Counted from the stretch's first letter, positions 1 through 7,091 are shown. The stretch is DNA of 21,089 bases from Spartobacteria bacterium (GCA_025355595.1 JANXZI010000783.1:1-21089); one strand, 5' to 3'. Notes: a model not told the origin generated them from the letters alone. Program-made: numbers and translations.

Positions 1-296
1 TAGGGCGCGCTCACCCATTCGTTGATGAACTCCGTCACGCCGACCTTGCTCGCCGCGGGACCGTGGTCGTCGGCGGGGATGAGGATATCCGCGAAAGCCG
101 TAACGGCGCGCTTCTCCGTGTCGTTCAGGATGAGCGGCCACGGGATTTCCTTTTTGAGCAAATTCGGATCGGTGCCGATGCCGCGCACGGGCGTGGCGGC
201 GAAGGCGTTTAGTTCCATCGCAGTCAGCGCGACGGAGACGCCAATGACACGTTTGAGCGCCTCGCGGCGGGAGAGGAAGTGGGGTGCTGGGTTCAT
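1..296 (-). CDS. Gluconate 2-dehydrogenase subunit 3 family protein (partial)
   Basis: This is the 5' part of a minus-strand gene whose C-terminus lies outside the window; 98 residues are visible from the ATG at 296. The N-terminus carries a twin-arginine motif (SRREALK, residues 9-15) followed by a hydrophobic stretch, so export by Tat is expected. After the signal, the segment around 'LLKKEIPWPLILNDTEKRAV...ADILIPADDHGPAASKVGV' is typical of the small subunit of membrane-bound gluconate/sorbose-type dehydrogenases, where 'IPADDxxPGAxxAGV' is the hallmark. It sits 23 nt downstream of a GMC flavoprotein gene on the same strand, the usual arrangement. In this family the small subunit carries the Tat signal for the flavoprotein. 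The substrate cannot be read from the sequence. Confidence 0.85.
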   Translation of the reverse strand, partial: MNPAPHFLSRREALKRVIGVSVALTAMELNAFAATPVRGIGTDPNLLKKEIPWPLILNDTEKRAVTAFADILIPADDHGPAASKVGVTEFINEWVSAP

Positions 297-319
297 GTCG
301 TGATGAGGAGATTCAGGTG

Positions 320-2074
320 TCAGATGTTTCCTTTGCGAAGCTCCTCCGCGAGGTGCGTGCAGGAGCGCATGGCGAGGGCCATGATCGAGAGCGTGGGATT
401 CTTGTCGGCGTTGCTCGCGAACGGGCCGCCGTCGGTGACGAAGAGATTTTTCACCTCCCACGCCTGGCTCCATTCGTTGAGCACGCTGGCCTTCGGGTCG
501 CTGCCCATGCAGGTCGTGCCGACTTCGTGAATGATCGTGCCGCCGCCCATGATCGCTTTTTCCGGATCCAACTCCGGCTTCGCCTTGCCACCCATCGCCT
601 CGATGATCGCGGCGAAGGTCTTCTGCATGTGGACGGCCTGCTTCTTCTCGTGGTCGCTCCATTTCCAGTGAAAGCGCAGCACGGGGATGCCCCACCTATC
701 CTTCTTGTCCGGATCGAGTTCGCAGTAGCTGTCCTCGTTCGGAATCATCTCTCCGCGCCCGCTGAAGCCGACGCTCGCGCCGTAGTGTCGCCGCGCCTCT
801 TCCTTGAATTTTTTACCGTAACTGCCGCTGCCCGTCCCCGACACTCCCATCTCCGGCATGTGCCGTCCGCCGCCGATCTCGATGTGGTAGCCGCGCGCAA
901 AATCGAGCTTTCCCGCGAGCTGCTCCTTGTAGAGCCACCACGGCGTATAGACGTGCATGCTGCTCGTGCCATCGGCGTTGTAGGGCGGGCAATTTTCCAG
1001 CGCGGGAATGTGGCCGCCGAGATTGCTGCCCACGCTGTCCATGAGGTAGCGGCCCACTTTGCCCGAGCCGTTCGCGAGGCCGTTCGGGAAAAGCGCCGAC
1101 TTGCTGTTCAGCAATATGCGCGCGCTCTCGCAGCCGCTCGCGCACAGCACGACGACGCGCGCCGTCGCGCGCTCCTCCTTGCCCGTCGCCTTGTCCATGT
1201 AGAGCACGCCCGTCGCCTTGCCGGCCTTGTCCACCGTCACCTCGCGCACCATCGCGTCCGTGATGATGTCGAGATTCCCCGTCTCCACCGCCGGCGGCAG
1301 CAGCACGGTCGTGGACTGAAAGTTCGCCTTGATCGAGCAGCCGCGCCCGCACGGCGTCGCGTAGAAACACGCTGCGCGATTGTTCAGCGGCTTCGTGAGG
1401 ATCGCCATGTGCGACGGAATCACCGGGATGCCGAGCCCCTTCGCGTGCTTGCGGACGAGCATCTCATGCGCGCGCGGATGTGGCGGCGGCTGGAGCGAGC
1501 CGTTCAGCGAATCAGGCGTGTTCTCCAGTCCTTCATTGCTGCCAAAGACGCCAACAAGCGCCTCCGTCTTGTCGTACCACGGCTCGATGTCCTTGTATTC
1601 AAACGGCCAGTCGAGCCCGAGCCCGTCACGCGACTTCGGCTTGAAATCATACGGCCCCATGCGCAGCGAGATGCGCCCCCAGTGGTTCGTCCGCCCGCCC
1701 AACATGCGCGGACGCCACCATGTGAAATTCTGCGTGGTTTCTTTCGCCTTCCAGTCGCGCGCCTCGTGCCAGCCATCCTCACCCCCGCGCTTCACCATGT
1801 AAGGCTCGCCCGGCACCGTCCATCCGCCGTTCACCGTCGCGTCGAAAAAACCAAACGGCTTGTCCGGCGTCGCCGTGTTCCGCAGCGGCGCATCCGCCGC
1901 CGTCTGGAACATCGGCGTCTCCATGATCGGATCATAGTTCCGCCCCGCTTCGAGCATCAGCACCTTCAGCCCCGCCTTGCACAGCACGTAAGCCGACATC
2001 CCGCCCGCCGCGCCGCTCCCAACAATGATCGCGTCGTAATTCGGCAGAGTCTTGCGTGGCGTGATGACTGGCAT
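320..2074 (-). CDS. GMC family oxidoreductase (FAD-dependent sugar/polyol dehydrogenase, large subunit)
   Basis: A 584-residue flavoprotein, normal length for the gluconate/2-keto-gluconate dehydrogenase branch of the GMC family. The Rossmann FAD-binding motif GSGAAGG is at residues 19-25, with the ribose-binding acid in 'VLMLEAG' about 20 residues on. The C-terminal block 'HEVGTTCMGSDP...NLFVTDGGPFASNADKNPTLSIMALA' holds the conserved catalytic His and Asn region. A Cys-rich stretch 'CFYATPCGRGC' is also typical of this branch. The open frame continues upstream to 2200, but that extension reads through a palindromic repeat; the ATG at 2074 sits 13 residues before the first beta strand and is preferred. 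The protein has no signal peptide, so it probably reaches the periplasm bound to the Tat-tagged subunit encoded just downstream. Substrate is unknown; sugars or sugar alcohols are likely. Confidence 0.92.
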   Translation of the reverse strand: MPVITPRKTLPNYDAIIVGSGAAGGMSAYVLCKAGLKVLMLEAGRNYDPIMETPMFQTAADAPLRNTATPDKPFGFFDATVNGGWTVPGEPYMVKRGGEDGWHEARDWKAKETTQNFTWWRPRMLGGRTNHWGRISLRMGPYDFKPKSRDGLGLDWPFEYKDIEPWYDKTEALVGVFGSNEGLENTPDSLNGSLQPPPHPRAHEMLVRKHAKGLGIPVIPSHMAILTKPLNNRAACFYATPCGRGCSIKANFQSTTVLLPPAVETGNLDIITDAMVREVTVDKAGKATGVLYMDKATGKEERATARVVVLCASGCESARILLNSKSALFPNGLANGSGKVGRYLMDSVGSNLGGHIPALENCPPYNADGTSSMHVYTPWWLYKEQLAGKLDFARGYHIEIGGGRHMPEMGVSGTGSGSYGKKFKEEARRHYGASVGFSGRGEMIPNEDSYCELDPDKKDRWGIPVLRFHWKWSDHEKKQAVHMQKTFAAIIEAMGGKAKPELDPEKAIMGGGTIIHEVGTTCMGSDPKASVLNEWSQAWEVKNLFVTDGGPFASNADKNPTLSIMALAMRSCTHLAEELRKGNI

Positions 2075-2112
2075 TTGCGCAAGCAAAGCACGGCGCGCGA
2101 CGGGCGAGCAAT

Positions 2113-2160
2113 CTTGGAGTGCGGTGGCAGAGCGAGGAACGAGCGCCGACACCGCCTTGG
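2113..2160. repeat. REP-like palindromic element, copy 1
   Basis: The stretch contains GTGCGGTGGCAG and CGCCGACACCGCC, which pair as an imperfect hairpin (GCGGTG...CACCGC) around an AGCGAGGAACGAGC centre. The same core GTGCGGTGGCAG...GACACCGCCTTG occurs again at 3037-3075 and inverted at 3123-3161. It lies between rluE and the GMC gene and explains the spurious N-terminal extension of the GMC frame. This looks like a dispersed extragenic palindrome, not a gene; no transposase is nearby. Confidence 0.7.
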
Positions 2161-2314
2161 CGACGCGCGTGCTGCGTGAGGCGACGGCGCGCCTTCCCAA
2201 AACCCTTCCGTCGGCACCGGCGCGGAAATGCCGAACGGTCGTCGGACCAGAAAGACCGCCATACGGCCCATCCCGCCGGGCCGACGGCTCGTGGGCTCTA
2301 CATTGCCGCCGCTG

Positions 2315-2932
2315 CTACTTCGCGATCTTCGCGCCTTCGCGGTTTATCTTTGCCTCGGAGCGCGGACGCCCGGCGAAGACCCGCGCGCGTTCGCCGGGGC
2401 CGAGTTCGCGCCAGTGGCCGGGGGCGAGGCCGTTGAGTTCGAGTTCGCCGATCTGCACGCGGAGGAGCCGCAGCGTCGGGTGCCCGATGGCGGCAGTCAT
2501 GCGGCGCACCTGGTGATTTTTCCCCTCGATGAGCGAGAGCGCGATCCAGCAGTCGGGGATATTCTTGCGGAAGCGCACGGGCGGATCGCGCGGCGGCACG
2601 AACGGCTGCGGTGCCAGCATCCACGTGCGGCAGGGCAGCGTGCAATGTCCGCCGATGACGATGCCGCGTTGGAGTTCATCGAGCGATTCGCGCGTCGGGA
2701 TTCGCTCGATAAGCGCCCAATACGTGCGGCTGTGCGCGTTCTCGGGCGCGAGGAGTTTTTTGTTCAGGTAGGGCTCGTCGCCGAGGAGCAGCAGGCCCTC
2801 GCTTTCCGCGTCGAGACGCCCGAGCGGGTAGGCATGTTTGGGAAAGCCGAAGTCCGCGAGCGTGCGGTGCTTCGAGCCATCGTCGGTAAATTGGCTGAGT
2901 ACGCCGAATGGTTTGTGGAAGGCGATGAGCAT
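2315..2932 (-). CDS. rluE: 23S rRNA pseudouridine synthase, RluE type
   Basis: A 205-residue single-domain pseudouridine synthase of the RsuA/RluB/E/F family. It begins directly with the catalytic fold ('FHKPFGVLSQFTDDG', as in RluE), with no S4 domain. The catalytic motif GRLDAESEGLLLL has Asp at residue 41. Other family blocks are 'RTYWALIERIPT', 'PPRDPPVRFRKNIP' and 'LIEGKNHQVRRMTAAIGHPTLRLLR', which closely match E. coli RluE, the enzyme that modifies U2457 of 23S rRNA. The start at 2932 fits the family; no clear ribosome-binding site is seen. The last ~15 residues ('INREGAKIAK' end) lie beyond the family's usual C-terminus and are encoded by what looks like a dispersed repeat. Confidence 0.9.
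   Translation of the reverse strand: MLIAFHKPFGVLSQFTDDGSKHRTLADFGFPKHAYPLGRLDAESEGLLLLGDEPYLNKKLLAPENAHSRTYWALIERIPTRESLDELQRGIVIGGHCTLPCRTWMLAPQPFVPPRDPPVRFRKNIPDCWIALSLIEGKNHQVRRMTAAIGHPTLRLLRVQIGELELNGLAPGHWRELGPGERARVFAGRPRSEAKINREGAKIAK
2318..2347. repeat. Short dispersed repeat forming the 3' end of rluE
   Basis: The sequence CTTCGCGATCTTCGCGCC followed by TTCGCGG is an internally repetitive stretch (three CTTCGCG-like units). From general knowledge, 'CTTCGCG..CTTCGCGCCTTCGCGG' is a common interspersed sequence in Verrucomicrobiota-like genomes, often translated as 'NREGAKxAK'. Here it supplies the final codons and stop of rluE. A genome-wide count would be needed to confirm that it is dispersed. 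Confidence 0.45.
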
Positions 2933-3247
2933 TTCGGAATCGGTGTGTCAGGAGCGTGCCGTGGAAGTCATCATGAAATCAAAATCGTGCAAACGTTTGC
3001 GAACGCGGCGCGGAGTCGTTGGACCCCGCGAGAGGACTTGTCGTGCGGTGGCAGGCGAAGCGCGACACCGCCTTGACCGCGCGCGCGGGACGAAGGTCGG
3101 GCGTCGGTTTGCGATTCCGCAACAAGGCGGCGTGGCGCTCCGCTTCCCGCCGCACGACAAGGGGACGCTGTATTCAGAATGTCGTGGCGTTCTGATGCGC
3201 GCGCCCTCTCGCGGAGAGGCAGATCGGCGTGCGATTTCACAAGCACG
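2933..3247. other. Non-coding gap between rluE and the ABC permease
   Basis: This 315-nt stretch has no convincing gene; open frames in it are short and read across repeats. It contains the inverted REP pair (3037-3161). It also has two small hairpins downstream of the permease stop: CCTCTC/GAGAGG with a 3-nt loop at 3205-3219, and TCAGAA/TTCTGA with a 10-nt loop at 3174-3195. Neither hairpin is followed by a T-run on the minus strand, so intrinsic termination is possible but unproven. Confidence 0.6.
3037..3161. repeat. Inverted pair of REP-like palindromes (BIME-like)
   Basis: Two 39-nt copies, 3037-3075 and 3123-3161, face each other across a 47-nt spacer. The second copy is the reverse complement of the first with about seven mismatches. 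The ends CTTGTCGTGCGG and CCGCACGACAAG are perfect complements. Each copy also has a small internal palindrome (GCGGTG...CACCGC). A related third copy is at 2113-2160. Head-to-head REP pairs of this sort are usually mobilised in trans by RAYT-type (IS200/IS605-related) transposases, none of which is in this window. Confidence 0.75.
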
Positions 3248-4003
3248 TCAGGTGTCGAAATTTGCGCGCCTCTCGAGCGACTGCGTCCAGAGCGAAATCG
3301 GCAGGGTGATGATGAGATAACCGAAGGCGAGCGGCAGGTAGGTTTCAAAGGGTTTGAGCGTGTATCCGTTCACATTGCTCGCGGCATTCGCCAGCTCAGC
3401 GACGGCGATGATCGAGAGCAGCGAGGAGTCTTTCACGAGTGACACGAACTGCCCGGCGAGCGACGGGAGGATCTGCCGGATGGCCTGCGGGAAAATCACA
3501 TGGCGGTAAGTCTGCCGCGTCGTGAGGCCGATCGCGCGCGCGGTTTCGAGCTGCGACTTGCCGACGCCCTCGATGCCCGCGCGGATGATCTCGCTGATGT
3601 ATGCGCCGGTGAACGCGGCAAGGATGAGCGGCCCGACGACGTAGCGGCCATGCACATGGAGCGCATTCGCGAAGACGTAGAAGTAGAGGTAAATCTGCAC
3701 GATCAGCGGAGCGCCGCGGGTGAGCTCGACGTAGATGCGGGAGAAATATTGCAGGGGAAGAAATGCCGAGCGCCGCGCGAGGGCGAACAGCAGCCCGAGC
3801 ACACAGCTCAGCGGCAGCGCGAGCGCCGAGATGCCGAGCGTGGCGAGCCAGCCATCCACAAAGAGGCGGCGGTATTCCCACGCGGGCTTCCAGCTCCATT
3901 GGTACGGCAGCGCAAGCAGTGCGGCGACGATGATGCCGATCACCAGCGCGAGCGCGAACGCGAAACTGATTGCCCGCGTGAGTGGATGGCTGGGACTCGG
4001 CAT
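3248..4003 (-). CDS. Polar amino-acid ABC transporter permease (HisM/ArtQ type)
   Basis: A 251-residue inner-membrane permease of the BPD_transp_1 family. A membrane segment at residues 11-32 is followed by 'VDGWLATLGISALALPLSCVLG' (50-70), the TM segment that opens the His/Glu/Gln/Arg permease core. Next come 'YVELTRGAPLIVQIYLYFY' and the EAA loop (138-160, 'EIIRAGIEGV...ETARAIGL') that contacts the ATPase. The 'FVSLVKDSSLLSIIAVAEL' stretch at 187-204 is a signature of polar amino-acid permeases. The frame stays open upstream to 4153 through an inverted repeat; the ATG at 4003 begins a normal N-terminus and is chosen. No ATPase or binding-protein gene is adjacent, which is unusual. Which amino acid is moved cannot be told. 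Confidence 0.9.
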   Translation of the reverse strand: MPSPSHPLTRAISFAFALALVIGIIVAALLALPYQWSWKPAWEYRRLFVDGWLATLGISALALPLSCVLGLLFALARRSAFLPLQYFSRIYVELTRGAPLIVQIYLYFYVFANALHVHGRYVVGPLILAAFTGAYISEIIRAGIEGVGKSQLETARAIGLTTRQTYRHVIFPQAIRQILPSLAGQFVSLVKDSSLLSIIAVAELANAASNVNGYTLKPFETYLPLAFGYLIITLPISLWTQSLERRANFDT

Positions 4004-4047
4004 CGCGCGAGACTGCACAAAGGCGCGGCGTTTGGCGAGCGGCGCAA

Positions 4048-4208
4048 GGAGCGGCGACATTCCTGTCGCCGTCTTCGCTCCTGCGCCGGAGGCGCACACT
4101 TCGTGGCACGGCGGTGGGGGTGTGGGCGGGCGTCTGGCAGGCCGCCTTTCCAAAGATCTGAGCGCCTCCGGCGATTATGAAGGACGGCGACAGGAATGTC
4201 GCCGCTCC
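4048..4208. repeat. Inverted-repeat element with perfect 26-bp termini
   Basis: The 26 nt at 4048-4073 (beginning GGAGCGGCGACATTCC) are the exact reverse complement of 4183-4208. Inside, a second matching pair CGCCGGAGGCGC (4084-4095) and GCGCCTCCGGCG (4162-4173) extends the symmetry, giving arms of about 47 nt around a 66-nt centre. The termini are themselves near-palindromic (GGCGACA TTCC TGTCGCC). The element fills most of the divergent gap between the permease (start 4003) and the GbsR-type regulator (start 4294), so it lies where both promoters should be. It has the form of a small non-autonomous repeat (MITE- or paired-REP-like) and encodes nothing. Confidence 0.8.
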
Positions 4209-4293
4209 CAGTGCCCTCCCAGTCGCGCCGCAATTCGCTCGCCTGAGATTTTTCTTGCCATCTCGTAGTTTCAGGAAAGATTGAAAGCACAAA

Positions 4294-4839
4294 ATGAAAA
4301 GCACATTTCCAGCCGGCAGCGCGGGGGATGCCGCCCAGCTCCAAGCGGCGAAGGATGGGTTCATCACGCAATGGGGGGCGATGGGGAGCGCGTGGGGGAT
4401 CAACCGCACGATGGCGCAGGTCCATGCGCTGCTGATGATCAGCACGAAGCCGCTGACGACCGACGACATCATGGAGGAACTCAAGGTGAGTCGCGGCCAT
4501 GCGAACACGAACTTGCGCGAGCTGTGCGGGTGGGGGCTCATCCGAGGCATCATCCCGAAAGGCGAGCGGAAGGAGAATTTCGAGGCAGAGAAGGACATCT
4601 GGAAGATGTTCTGCATCATCACCCGCGAGCGGAAGCGGCGGGAAATCCGCCCGGCGATCACGGTGCTCAAGGATTGCCACGAGCGGACGGAGACGCTGAA
4701 GGGCGGCGAAGCGGTCGCGTTTTCAAAGCAGGTGAAGGCGCTGCGGGAATTCCTTGAGATGATGGACGGTATCCTGAGCAAGATCGCGCGCTCGGAGCAG
4801 TCCAAGATTCTTCCCTGGGCGTTGAAGTGGCTGTCGTGA
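4294..4839 (+). CDS. GbsR/MarR family transcriptional regulator
   Basis: A 181-residue winged-helix regulator of GbsR type. The DNA-binding region spans about residues 20-100: 'FITQWGAMGSAWGINRTMAQVHALLMIS' leads into 'TTDDIMEELKVSRGHANTNLRELCGWGLI', a clear helix-turn-helix, and then the wing 'IPKGERKENFEAEKDIWKMF'. The C-terminal third is helical and probably dimerises. B. subtilis GbsR controls choline/glycine-betaine genes; homologues in other phyla have other or unknown targets. It is followed on the same strand by a small membrane protein and a DCC-family protein, which it may regulate. Confidence 0.9.
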   Translation: MKSTFPAGSAGDAAQLQAAKDGFITQWGAMGSAWGINRTMAQVHALLMISTKPLTTDDIMEELKVSRGHANTNLRELCGWGLIRGIIPKGERKENFEAEKDIWKMFCIITRERKRREIRPAITVLKDCHERTETLKGGEAVAFSKQVKALREFLEMMDGILSKIARSEQSKILPWALKWLS

Positions 4840-4926
4840 TTTTGCCTTGCCTGAAGCTTTCACTACTTCCCGAAACTACCAGAGTCGCCGAACTTTCAAA
4901 AGACAAACCACAGACCACCACACACC

Positions 4927-5325
4927 ATGAACTACACTGCCGCCTATCACATCGCCTACCTCCTCATCAGTGTCGCCGTGACCATCTGGGTCGCGCGCAC
5001 GCTGCACAAGAACGGGCGCATCTTCCTTGTGGACGCCTTTCACGGGAATGAGCGCCTGGCTGACAGCGTGAACCATCTGCTCGTCGTCGGCTTTTATCTC
5101 GTCAATGTCGGCTTCATCACACTCGCGGTGAAGACTGGCACGCGGCCCACGGACTTGCCGGAACTGCTCGAGGCGGTGTGCAGCAAGGAAGGTGTCGTGC
5201 TGCTCACGCTGGGCGCGATGCACTTCCTGAACATCTACATTTTCAACGGCATGAGGAAGCGCGCGCTGCTCCACGGTGCACCGCCGCCGGTCGCGCCGAC
5301 CGCGCATATCGGGGTGAGGCCCTGA
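4927..5325 (+). CDS. Small integral membrane protein, unknown function
   Basis: A 132-residue protein with three predicted membrane segments, at about residues 5-24, 49-68 and 88-107. Between the first two is a short polar loop with 'FLVDAFHGNERLADSVNHLL', and the C-terminus is charged and proline-rich. I do not recognise a named family. It begins 87 nt after the GbsR-type regulator and ends 19 nt before the DCC-family gene, so the three are probably one transcription unit. The conserved-looking 'DAFxGxxxLADSxNHLL' loop would be the place to look for a ligand- or partner-binding role. Confidence 0.75.
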   Translation: MNYTAAYHIAYLLISVAVTIWVARTLHKNGRIFLVDAFHGNERLADSVNHLLVVGFYLVNVGFITLAVKTGTRPTDLPELLEAVCSKEGVVLLTLGAMHFLNIYIFNGMRKRALLHGAPPPVAPTAHIGVRP

Positions 5326-5344
5326 ACAAAGTGATCCCACGGAC

Positions 5345-5791
5345 ATGAAAAAACTCCACGTCCTCTACGATGCAAAATGCGAACTGTGCCGGCGCGTGCG
5401 CGTGTGGTTGCAGGGGCAGCCGGCGTTCGTGCCGCTGGCCTTTGTGCCGCTGCAAAACCCGGAACTCGAGGAGCGCTTCCCTGGTATCACCGCGCTGGAG
5501 CCGGCGCGCCAGATCCTCGTCGTCGCGGACAGCGGCGAGGTGTGGCGCGGGGCGGATGCGTGGATCATGTGCCTGTGGGCGCTGCGCGAATATCGCGCGT
5601 GGTCGCAGCGTCTCGCGGGTCCGCTGCTGCGGCCATTCGCGATGCGCGTGTGCGACATGGTGAGCCGAAACCGGCACCGCTTCAGCCAGTGGTTCCTGCG
5701 CACGGGCACGCAGGAAATCGCCGACACGCTGGCCGCGCAGGAGAGCACGCAGGCGGCGCACTTGTGCGATGCGGGATGCCGTCCCGCTTAA
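5345..5791 (+). CDS. DCC-family (DUF393/YuxK-like) thiol-disulfide oxidoreductase-like protein
   Basis: A 148-residue protein starting 'MKKLHVLYDAKCELCRRVRVWL'-like, with the family-defining D-x2-C-x2-C motif (Asp9, Cys12, Cys15). Later blocks 'FVPLQNPELEERFPGI', 'ILVVADSGEVWRGADAWIMCLWAL' and the 'LLRPFAMRVCDMVSRNRHRFSQW' end match the usual order. The family is predicted to be thioredoxin-fold redox proteins; physiological substrates are mostly unknown. It sits third in a probable operon with a GbsR-type regulator and a membrane protein. A short GCGGGA/TCCCGC hairpin overlaps its last codons (5771-5787). Confidence 0.88.
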   Translation: MKKLHVLYDAKCELCRRVRVWLQGQPAFVPLAFVPLQNPELEERFPGITALEPARQILVVADSGEVWRGADAWIMCLWALREYRAWSQRLAGPLLRPFAMRVCDMVSRNRHRFSQWFLRTGTQEIADTLAAQESTQAAHLCDAGCRPA

Positions 5792-5829
5792 AGCGTGTCA
5801 TGCACTCTTTGACGCTGGAGGTTGCTTGT

Positions 5830-6053
5830 GTCCCAGAGGGACAATGGAAATTAGCCGGTGGTCGAGCGCAGCGACCACCACCGGATGACCGGAAAAATAT
5901 GGAAAGCGCCCCGGAGGGGCGCAGGAAAATGGACGCACAAGATTTCCGCCGCCCCTCCGGGGCGGATGTCTTTTTACGACCGTGATCCGGTGGTGTTCGC
6001 TCGCTGTGCTCGCTCGACCACCGGCTAATTTCCGCAGTCCCTCCGGGACTCAG
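5830..6053. repeat. 224-bp composite palindromic element (MITE-like)
   Basis: The left arm (about 5830-5890) and right arm (about 5981-6053) are inverted copies. They share GGAAATTAGCCGGTGGTCGA (left, 5846-5865), its complement on the right (6014-6033), and CCACCACCGGAT / ATCCGGTGGTG further in. A second nested pair, GCGCCCCGGAGGGGCG (5907-5922) and CGCCCCTCCGGGGCG (5949-5963), lies at the centre. The outer ends are each small hairpins (TCCC-AGA-GGGA and TCCC-TCC-GGGA). The whole could fold into one long hairpin with several branches. It occupies the convergent gap between the DCC gene and the secreted isomerase gene, and it has no coding capacity. It is probably a dispersed non-autonomous element that may also act as a bidirectional terminator. 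Confidence 0.8.
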
Positions 6054-6116
6054 CAACGAGAACGCCAAGAGAATCACCACCAAACGCTCTGACTAGCCCG
6101 CAGCCGCAGTCTGCGT

Positions 6117-7022
6117 TTACTTCTTCGGCTGGTAGCCGCGGACGAACTCGATGCACAGCTTTGCCTCGGCGAGATTGTCCTCCTGTTTGAATTCGTACTC
6201 GATCGAGATCGGCCCGGTGAAGCCCTGCGCGGCGAATTCGTCGAGGATGCCTTTCACGTTGCTCACTCCGGTGCCGTACGGGACGTCGTGGGCTTTCGGG
6301 TTTTCCTCATTCAGATCCTTCAGGTGGCTGCTCACGATGCGGCCTTTCAAAATGCGGAGCGCGTCCACGGGCTTCAGGCCGCTGCGGACCCAGTGGCCGG
6401 TGTCGGCGCACGAGCCGATGCGCGCGTCGCGATCCTTGCAGACTTCGAGAATGTAGTTCGGGTCCCACATGCGGTACTCGGGATGGTCGGCCTTCTTCGG
6501 GTGATCGTGGAAGCCGACCTTGATGTCGTATTCCTTCACGAGCTTCTCGAAGGTATCAATCGCGTCCACGCTCTCGGTGTTGATGACGCGGATGCCGAAA
6601 TATTTCGCGAACTCAAACACGGCGCGCGACTCGGCCTCGTTCTTCGAGAGGCCGACCACTCCGTACGCGACCGGCGTGATGCCGTGCTCCTTGAGCTTCG
6701 CCTGCACTTTTTCCCACACGGCCTTCGTCGCAGCGTCGTCGAATTTTTCCGCGGGATTCTTGCGATCCTTGCCGCGTCCGGGCGCGTGGCCGAACTGCAC
6801 GTCGGCCTCCTGCTGCGAGAGCTTTTGGCCGGGAAAAAATTCGATCGTCTTCGCGCCGGTGGCCGCGGTTTTCTCGATGGCCTCGAAGACGGAGAAACGG
6901 TTGAACGTCCACGCTTGGCAGCCGATGACGAAGCTGCCCTGCTTGAGACTGTCGGGGAGCGGATCGGCGGCGCGGAGCGGGAGCGATGCGGCGAAAAATG
7001 CGAGCGTGAGGAGAAGTTTCAT
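6117..7022 (-). CDS. Secreted sugar phosphate isomerase/epimerase (xylose-isomerase-like TIM barrel)
   Basis: A 301-residue protein with a signal peptide (residues 1-18, cleavage expected after 'PLRA') and an AP-endonuclease-2/xylose-isomerase-like barrel. Likely metal ligands and active-site blocks appear in order: 'TIEFFPG', 'INTES', 'VGFHDHPKK', 'SCADTGHW', 'SSHLKDL' and 'SIEYEF'. Such secreted barrels are common in sugar-degrading Verrucomicrobiota and Planctomycetota and are thought to isomerise or epimerise sugars or keto-sugars, but most substrates are unknown. The frame is open upstream to 7340 through the 'CCACGGAG' repeat; the ATG at 7022 begins a perfect signal peptide and is clearly the start. 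It shares strand and rough context with the GMC dehydrogenase, hinting at sugar oxidation. Confidence 0.9.
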   Translation of the reverse strand: MKLLLTLAFFAASLPLRAADPLPDSLKQGSFVIGCQAWTFNRFSVFEAIEKTAATGAKTIEFFPGQKLSQQEADVQFGHAPGRGKDRKNPAEKFDDAATKAVWEKVQAKLKEHGITPVAYGVVGLSKNEAESRAVFEFAKYFGIRVINTESVDAIDTFEKLVKEYDIKVGFHDHPKKADHPEYRMWDPNYILEVCKDRDARIGSCADTGHWVRSGLKPVDALRILKGRIVSSHLKDLNEENPKAHDVPYGTGVSNVKGILDEFAAQGFTGPISIEYEFKQEDNLAEAKLCIEFVRGYQPKK

Positions 7023-7091
7023 GGGGGGCGCATTGGCGGGAAGCGGCGATGGGAAGTCAAGTGCGCGGAGGGCATTGGCAGTGTCGCATTT

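Noticed and set aside
284..2179. 631-codon open frame on the plus strand opposite the GMC gene
   Set aside because: It is Arg/His/Ala-rich shadow coding caused by high GC, has no recognisable domain, and lies opposite a clear flavoprotein.
2075..2200. Longer N-terminus for the GMC oxidoreductase
   Set aside because: The added 42 residues read through a REP-like palindrome and precede a normal family start.
5765..5800. Intrinsic terminator after the DCC gene (GCGGGA/TCCCGC)
   Set aside because: The hairpin overlaps coding sequence and is not followed by a T-run.
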